Below are positions 28,846-33,492 of a DNA stretch of 33,492 bases, piece after piece (within the stretch, counting starts at the first letter, position 1; the number at the start of each line of letters is the position of its first letter). This DNA comes from Arthrobacter alkaliphilus (GTDB lineage: Bacteria; Actinomycetota; Actinomycetes; Actinomycetales; Micrococcaceae), in NCBI RefSeq assembly GCF_021483235.1, contig NZ_JAKEEC010000034.1, positions 1 through 33,492 of the forward strand, written 5' to 3'. The notes under the pieces are model-generated. The model had not been told where the DNA came from, made no database searches, and saw only the letters and a list, made by a program, of their open reading frames with translations. Position numbers and translations under genes: made by a program.

Positions 28846-29916
28846 CTAGTTGGCGTAGAACGGGTAGTCGGTGTAACCCTTGGCGCCTTCGCCGTAGAAC
28901 GTGGACGGATCCGGTTCGTTGAGCGGGAGGCCTTCACGCCACCGGCGCGCAAGGTCCGGGTTGGCGATGGCCGGGCGGCCAACCACCACGGCGTCGGCGT
29001 GGCCGTCGGCCACGAGTGCCAGGGCTTCATCCCGCGTGGTCACGACACCGAAGCCGGTGTTCACGAGGAACGTGCCCTTGAAGCGCTCGCGCAGGTCCTG
29101 GACGAGCTCACCCTTCGGATCATGGTGCAAGATGCTGAGGTAGGCGAGGTTGAGCGGGGCGATGGTGTCCACCAGGACCTCGTAGGTGGCGCGGACGTCG
29201 GCGGGGTCGGTCTCGGCGATTCCCTGGACTGAATGCTCGGGGGAAATCCGGATGCCCACGCGGTTGGCGCCCAAAGCTTCAACCACCGCGTTGACGGTCT
29301 CGATCACGAAGCGGGCACGGTTTTCCGGTGAACCGCCGTAGCTGTCAGTGCGGACGTTGGTGTTGGGGGCCAGGAATTCGTGCAGCAGGTAGCCATTCGC
29401 CGAGTGGAGTTCGACGCCGTCGAATCCTGCCTCGATAGCGTTCCGGGACGCCAGGACGATTTCCTGGATCACGGCGGGAAGCTCATCGGTGCTCAGTTCG
29501 CGGGGAACCGGGTACGGCTTCTTGCCGTTCGGCGTGCGGACTTCGCCGTCGATGCCCACGGCACTGGGTGCCACGATTTCGTGACCGCCGGTGATGTCCG
29601 GGTGGGAAACGCGGCCGCCGTGCATGATCTGGGCAAAGATCCGTCCACCCTCTGCATGGACGGCGTCCGTCACCTTCTTCCAGCCCGCGATCTGTTCCTC
29701 GGTGACGAGGCCCGGCTGTCCCGGGTAGGACTGTCCTGCGGGCGTGGGGTAGGTGCCCTCGCTGACGATCAGCCCGAGGGAAGCACGCTGACGATAGTGC
29801 TCCACAACCAGCGGGCCGGGCACGCCTTCGACGCCGGAACGGAGCCGGGTCAGCGGCGCCATGACCAAGCGGTTGGGAATTTCAATCTCGCCGAGGGTCA
29901 AAGGGGAAAACAACAT
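28846..29916 (-). CDS. Old Yellow Enzyme-family ene-reductase (NemA/XenB-like)
   Basis: This FMN-dependent alpha/beta-barrel enzyme has 356 residues. Motifs: MAPLTRLRS with the flavin-contacting Thr, AQIMHGGRVSHP, the substrate-binding pair in ELHSANGYLLHEFL (His-x-x-Asn), the signature DSYGGSPENRARF, and VNTGFG with DAVVVGRPAIANPDL for phosphate binding. It reduces activated alkenes (enones, maleimides) or nitrate esters using NAD(P)H. The ATG has GAAAGG 8 nt upstream. The 271 bp upstream hold no gene and separate it from the divergent cassette. Confidence 0.92.
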   Translation of the reverse strand: MLFSPLTLGEIEIPNRLVMAPLTRLRSGVEGVPGPLVVEHYRQRASLGLIVSEGTYPTPAGQSYPGQPGLVTEEQIAGWKKVTDAVHAEGGRIFAQIMHGGRVSHPDITGGHEIVAPSAVGIDGEVRTPNGKKPYPVPRELSTDELPAVIQEIVLASRNAIEAGFDGVELHSANGYLLHEFLAPNTNVRTDSYGGSPENRARFVIETVNAVVEALGANRVGIRISPEHSVQGIAETDPADVRATYEVLVDTIAPLNLAYLSILHHDPKGELVQDLRERFKGTFLVNTGFGVVTTRDEALALVADGHADAVVVGRPAIANPDLARRWREGLPLNEPDPSTFYGEGAKGYTDYPFYAN

Positions 29917-30047
29917 GGGCGGTGCCTTTCAAACGGGAACAGGTCCACTGTCGGCAACTGCCACGCGCCTGCAACTATTCCTGCTGAGATAGGCATCACA
30001 CGACGGCGGCGACGCCTCGCCTGTGCTTCGGGTACGGGCTGCGCCGC

Positions 30048-30100
30048 TTGACATGGCAATCGGCTGGCGATTTGTTACTATAAACTCGCTTTAATACATT
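30048..30100 (+). promoter_or_regulatory. Promoter region of the EspC-like/hydrolase cassette
   Basis: The stretch is AT-rich for this genome. A perfect TTGACA lies at 30048-30053, but spacing to the TATAAA at 30079-30084 is too long. A better-spaced pair is TTGTTA (30072-30077) with TACATT (30095-30100), 17 bp apart. The leader to the GTG would be about 80 nt. Confidence 0.4.
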
Positions 30101-30187
30101 TGATGGATAAACGACTGTCCGCCTTCGCGGTTGCACGGCCGTTTTCCGTCTCCTGTGGAGGTCCGGGTCTTTGGGAGGGTGGCGCCG

Positions 30188-30469
30188 GTGTCTGATTTGC
30201 TGGTTGAGGTGCACGCGTTCGAGGGAACGAGCGCTGCCTTGGTGAAGGCTGCGGAGAGCGCAAATTCCGCCGGGTCCAAGCCTTCAGGAGACTTCGGGCA
30301 CCCTGCTCTTTTGCAGGCGTGCGGGGCGGTCAACCTCGCTTGGGCAGTCATCGGCGCCGCCCTGCATACAAATCTGGAAGAGGATGGCCAGCAGGTCAGA
30401 AGAGCCGGGGCGGAGTTCACCCGGGTTGATAACCTCCTTTCAGAACAAGCGAAGATCGGGAAGGCCTGA
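30188..30469 (+). CDS. Small helical EspC/WXG100-like protein, likely partner of the hydrolase
   Basis: The protein has 93 residues from GTG 30188, with GGAGGG (30174-30179) 8 nt upstream. It is all-helical, with no signal peptide and no membrane segment. A central Gly/Pro turn (SKPSGDFGHPAL) separates two helices, and the second carries AVNLAWAV and ends TRVDNLLSEQ. The pattern resembles EspC-type type VII secretion proteins and small partners encoded before LXG/WXG toxins. The next gene begins 1 nt after its stop, which implies translational coupling and a complex with that product. A strict WxG motif is absent, so the family call is tentative. Confidence 0.6.
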   Translation: MSDLLVEVHAFEGTSAALVKAAESANSAGSKPSGDFGHPALLQACGAVNLAWAVIGAALHTNLEEDGQQVRRAGAEFTRVDNLLSEQAKIGKA

Positions 30470-30470
30470 G

Positions 30471-32591
30471 TTGGCTTGGGGAGTGTGCAGGGCTGCTGAC
30501 TGGTCCTTGCTGGGCGGGACCGATCCGGCCCCGGGTAACGTTGAAGACGTCCAGCGGGCTTCCACTGCCTGGGCGGGAAATGCGGCCCGGCTGGCAGATG
30601 CACAGAACAGCCTCACGCAAACTGTGATGGCTGGCGAGGGTGCTGCGGTGTCGGCCGTTCGGATGCTTCTTGAGAGGGATGCCGAAATGATCGGGGTGTA
30701 CCGGGTGGCATGTGAGGACAACGCCCGCGCCTTTCACCGCTGGGCGGCCAGTTTGGCCGGATTCCAGGTTGAAGCAGACCGCCTTCATTTCCAAGCGATG
30801 CAGGCGCACGACGACGAGGAAGCAGGGCGCAGACTGATCGAAGCGGGCAAGGAGGAACGAATCCATGCGGCCCAGCAACGCTCTCTGCTTGAGGGCATCG
30901 CCCAGAGCGCGGCCGAAATCATGGCCCCGGCCATTATGGAGATCTTCTCTGATTCCCGCGGCGAGGCGATGGTGCAGGAAGCCAGCGAACGGTTGGACGC
31001 TCTGCGCCGCCAAGCCGAGGAGCTGCGCAGCCGCTACGACGCCGAAGGCCGGCATGTCGCGGGTTCGCTGCATATACCTGCCGGGCCGGTCACCAAACAG
31101 TCATTCCTGGGCATCAAGGACAGTTCGGACGGCAGCGGCTCCTTCGCTGCGCTGCTGGCATTGGCGAACGAAGCGCGATACACGACCCTGAACACCCTCT
31201 ACGACAAAGCCACACAAGGCGACGCCGCGGCCGGGCAGGAGTACTTGGCGCTGCTTGCTCAGCTGACCCCTGCTGACTTGGTGATCTACGGGATGACCAA
31301 CCCGGACCGTGCCCGCAACCCCTTGGCCAGGGCAAATGACACTGCGCACGTCAAAAGCTGGTGGGGTGGGCTCGCCCCTGATACCCGGGCGCTATTGACC
31401 GCTACCGTTCCCGGGATCATCGGTAACCTCAACGGCATTCCGTACAGCGTCCGGAACACCGCCAACCGCCAACTCATCCAGATCCTGACCACCAATCCGC
31501 CAGCCGACGAAGCCACGCGCAATGCCGTAGAAGGCATCAACAACTCCCTGAGCCACGACGATGGTTCGCCGCTTACGGATCGGTTCCTGGTGTCCTTCGA
31601 TCTGAACCGCGGAAAACCCCTCGCCGCAGTCGCGATTGGTGATCTGGACACTGCGGGGAACGTGACCTGGAACATTCCCGGTATGGGCACCACCGTGGCC
31701 CCGGGCGGCATCGATACCTGGACCGAAGGCGCCCAGGCAGTCTATGACGAACAGCGCGGTCTGTTCCGGCAGTTTGGTCCTGCGGGTACAGCCAATGCGG
31801 TGGTGTCCTGGGTCGGGTATGAGACCCCGGGAATGGTTCAGGACTACAACATGGAAGTCTTCGCCGGCGACAAGGCCTGGGCTGGCTCGGACAAGTTGGC
31901 GGCGACTCTAGATGGGTTTCATGTAACCCGGGACCTCGGCAACGGCGAAGGCGTCCCCAAAGTCAACGTCCTTGCCCACTCCTACGGCACCACGACTGCG
32001 GCTTACGCCTTGACGAAAACGATGCAGAACGTGGACACCGTGACGTTCTTCGGCTCCGCCGGCATTGACCCGAGCGTCGTTCCAGGTGCTTCCGCGCTCC
32101 ACGTTGCACCGGGAGCGGACGGCACCCCAGCGGTGTACGCAACCCAGGCAAGCAGGGACTTGCTGGCGCCGGCCGGGATCACCGGCTCCGCCGTGGGCGG
32201 GGTAGGTGCCGCGGGCTGGGACTGGCTCACTGACCTTGGAGCGGGTCCCCGTTTCATCGATACAATCTCTGGCCATCAACCACAACAAATCCGTGTTGCT
32301 CCCACACTGTCCGGTCTTTGGCCTGGAGCGCACGTGTTCTCGTCCGAGGGCGGGATCGATCCCGAGAGCGGAGAAATCCTGGAAAACACCGACGGACATC
32401 AAGCCACCGGCGCTGGTTCATGGGGACCATTCAATGCCTCCAGCGGTCACGGCTACCTCGATCCGAAAACCGAATCCCTGCTCAACATCGGCAAGACCAC
32501 CACTGGGCACGCAGACCTAATCCACGACTCACGTCCACTGACCACCGAACCCATCGGAACCGAGCAAACCTACCCGGAGCTAACAGATTGA
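30471..32591 (+). CDS. Large protein with N-terminal helical domain and C-terminal DUF1023-type alpha/beta hydrolase
   Basis: The protein has 706 residues from TTG 30471, which has GAAGG at 6 nt; a GTG at 30483 is an alternative. Residues 1-200 are helical and coiled-coil-like (VQRASTAWAGNAARLADAQ, later ASERLDALRRQAEEL), like the export part of WXG/LXG proteins. Residues about 370-680 form a serine hydrolase: VNVLAHSYGTTTAAYAL with nucleophile Ser504, then TVTFFGSAGID, and a late HGYLDP with likely catalytic His660. DUF1023 hydrolases are common in actinobacteria beside type VII-like small proteins. There is no classical signal peptide, so secretion would need a type VII route encoded elsewhere. 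The substrate (lipid or ester) is unknown. Its stop overlaps the next start. Confidence 0.8.
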   Translation: MAWGVCRAADWSLLGGTDPAPGNVEDVQRASTAWAGNAARLADAQNSLTQTVMAGEGAAVSAVRMLLERDAEMIGVYRVACEDNARAFHRWAASLAGFQVEADRLHFQAMQAHDDEEAGRRLIEAGKEERIHAAQQRSLLEGIAQSAAEIMAPAIMEIFSDSRGEAMVQEASERLDALRRQAEELRSRYDAEGRHVAGSLHIPAGPVTKQSFLGIKDSSDGSGSFAALLALANEARYTTLNTLYDKATQGDAAAGQEYLALLAQLTPADLVIYGMTNPDRARNPLARANDTAHVKSWWGGLAPDTRALLTATVPGIIGNLNGIPYSVRNTANRQLIQILTTNPPADEATRNAVEGINNSLSHDDGSPLTDRFLVSFDLNRGKPLAAVAIGDLDTAGNVTWNIPGMGTTVAPGGIDTWTEGAQAVYDEQRGLFRQFGPAGTANAVVSWVGYETPGMVQDYNMEVFAGDKAWAGSDKLAATLDGFHVTRDLGNGEGVPKVNVLAHSYGTTTAAYALTKTMQNVDTVTFFGSAGIDPSVVPGASALHVAPGADGTPAVYATQASRDLLAPAGITGSAVGGVGAAGWDWLTDLGAGPRFIDTISGHQPQQIRVAPTLSGLWPGAHVFSSEGGIDPESGEILENTDGHQATGAGSWGPFNASSGHGYLDPKTESLLNIGKTTTGHADLIHDSRPLTTEPIGTEQTYPELTD

Positions 32592-33226
32592 ATCCCATTA
32601 GAATCCATGCACCATTCCCAGCACCTAAACCTGTGCCCGTTTTCGTTACCGCAATTGTCATCGGCGCCGCCCTGTTGCTGCTTGGCGTCACAGGCTGCGC
32701 AATCATGCCAGGAGGAACCAACCCCGTGACATCGGACCCTGCACGCCCCTACAACGGCACCAGAACCGCAGACACCGTGCGCAAAGATTTCTACGACACC
32801 ATCGATGACACCGTCAAACAGACCGGACTCACCTTTCCCGAGTGGAACCGGGCAGACCCTAAAAGCATCAGGCGAGTTACCTGTGCGGTCGGGTCCGAGT
32901 TGGGCCATCACTTCTCGATCACGCTGTGGGGCGGGGCGAGCCCGGACCCCAAAGCAGCGGTCGAGAAGATCAAGGACTACTGGAAGTCAAAGGGCTGGAC
33001 CATCGAAACGATCTTCGACGAGACCAACGCTCCCAACCCCGGCATGCAAATAGCAGCGACGTCCCCCACCGGCATCCTCGTCGTCTTCAACACGATAAAG
33101 AACAATTCCGGAACGGTAGATGACAACAAATGGTCACGGATCAGTGTCGAAAGCGACTGCACCCTGGACCCCTCCCTCAACGGCGTCCCGACACCAAAAA
33201 CCAGCCCACCAGGCACGGGGTCCTGA
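32588..33226 (+). CDS. Lipoprotein, first of a tandem pair
   Basis: The protein has 212 residues from TTG 32588, which overlaps the hydrolase stop (TTGA); GGAG lies upstream inside that gene. A signal peptide with a hydrophobic core (VFVTAIVIGAALLLL) ends in the lipobox GVTGC, acylated at Cys37. The mature part starts with a Pro/Thr stretch and RPYNGTRTADTVRKDFYDTI, followed by about 150 residues with two further cysteines (TCAV and ESDC) that could pair. No named domain is recognised. Coupling to the hydrolase suggests an immunity or accessory protein outside the membrane, where a secreted hydrolase would act. Confidence 0.75.
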   Translation: MNPIRIHAPFPAPKPVPVFVTAIVIGAALLLLGVTGCAIMPGGTNPVTSDPARPYNGTRTADTVRKDFYDTIDDTVKQTGLTFPEWNRADPKSIRRVTCAVGSELGHHFSITLWGGASPDPKAAVEKIKDYWKSKGWTIETIFDETNAPNPGMQIAATSPTGILVVFNTIKNNSGTVDDNKWSRISVESDCTLDPSLNGVPTPKTSPPGTGS

Positions 33227-33436
33227 TGCGGCACTCGCCAGTCCTCGTCAGCGCCCTGGCCACCGCCACCGCGCTGTTGCTGTTCGGGGTCACCGGCTGC
33301 GTCTTCATGCCAGGCGTAACCAACCCCGTGACCGCAGATCCAGCCCGCCCCTACAACGGCACCAGAACCGCCGACACCGTGCGCAAAGATTTCTACGACA
33401 CCATCGATGACACCATCAAACAAACCGGACTCACCT
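32669..33436 (+). repeat. Tandem duplication of lipoprotein DNA
   Basis: The segments 32669-32834 and 33271-33436 are near-identical at a constant offset of 602 bp, from the lipobox to the TTTCCCGA-like codons, including a long identical stretch around the RTADTVRKDFYDTIDDT codons. Sequence outside this block is less similar, which suggests gene conversion or selection on the N-terminal part. Confidence 0.8.
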
Positions 33437-33492
33437 TTCCCGACTGGAACCGGGCAAGCGAGGACGGAGTCATGCTAACCACATGCGCAGTC
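33226..33492 (+). CDS. Second tandem lipoprotein, 3' end outside the window
   Basis: ATG 33226 overlaps the previous stop (TGATG), and the frame is open to the window edge (89 codons). A signal peptide ends in the same lipobox GVTGC (Cys25). The next 60 residues are nearly the same as in the preceding lipoprotein (RPYNGTRTADTVRKDFYDTI, then KQTGLTFP), and then diverge (WNRASEDGVMLTTCAV). This is a recent tandem duplicate, and further copies may follow beyond the window. Confidence 0.78.
   Translation, partial: MRHSPVLVSALATATALLLFGVTGCVFMPGVTNPVTADPARPYNGTRTADTVRKDFYDTIDDTIKQTGLTFPDWNRASEDGVMLTTCAV

Noticed and set aside
30103..30195. 30-codon upstream ORF ending across the GTG of the EspC-like gene
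   Set aside because: It has no ribosome site and no conserved-looking content. A leader peptide role cannot be supported.

Overview
The window is high-GC actinobacterial DNA. It resembles soil Micrococcaceae (the Arthrobacter / Pseudarthrobacter / Paenarthrobacter group). The grounds are gene content and style: a DUF222-type HNH nuclease end, a vanABK operon with a divergent PadR repressor, a TM0106-type nuclease-helicase, frequent GTG and TTG starts, and many paired regulatory hairpins. The genus is an inference. No rRNA, tRNA, CRISPR, transposase or phage gene was seen.

Layout. 1-3.5 kb: the end of an HNH nuclease, an ArsR-SRPBCC fusion regulator behind a likely leaderless promoter, an unusual short-chain dehydrogenase divergent from an HxlR regulator, an FrnE-like thiol oxidoreductase and a small GNAT acetyltransferase. 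3.6-8 kb: a winged-helix / histone-like / starch-binding X25 fusion, an adenine (or adenosine) deaminase, an MSMEG_6728-family protein and a membrane PAS-EAL phosphodiesterase. 8.1-12.5 kb: the vanillate O-demethylation locus. A PadR regulator (VanR-like) faces vanA, vanB and a vanK-type permease, with two matching operator-like palindromes between them and a strong hairpin at the end. 12.5-20.5 kb: two tiny overlapping ORFs, an intergenic block of hairpins and alternating 12-bp repeats, tex, a CBS-pair protein, a yeast-type cytosine deaminase, and a 1244-residue RecB nuclease / DEDDy exonuclease / SF1 helicase fusion.

20.3-28.6 kb: a seven-gene minus-strand operon with tight spacing, preceded by its GntR regulator. 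It combines an anion-type MFS permease, a 3-hydroxyacid-type dehydrogenase, an SDR, a xylose-isomerase-like TIM-barrel enzyme, a DhaK-DhaL kinase, a triose-phosphate-isomerase-like enzyme and an RpiB-like isomerase. The last three match the known L-/D-erythrulose to D-erythrose 4-phosphate route. The permease and dehydrogenase suggest that a five-carbon sugar acid is oxidised at C3 and decarboxylated to a ketotetrose. The same 13-bp palindrome lies at the operon promoter and just upstream of the GntR gene.

28.8-33.5 kb: an Old Yellow Enzyme reductase, then a coupled cassette that runs off the window. The cassette is a 93-residue EspC-like helical protein, a 706-residue protein with an alpha/beta-hydrolase (DUF1023-type) C-terminus, and two tandem paralogous lipoproteins. 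It looks like a type VII-secretion-type lipase/esterase with a lipoprotein array, possibly effector and immunity. This cassette and the sugar-acid operon are the two systems most worth following up.
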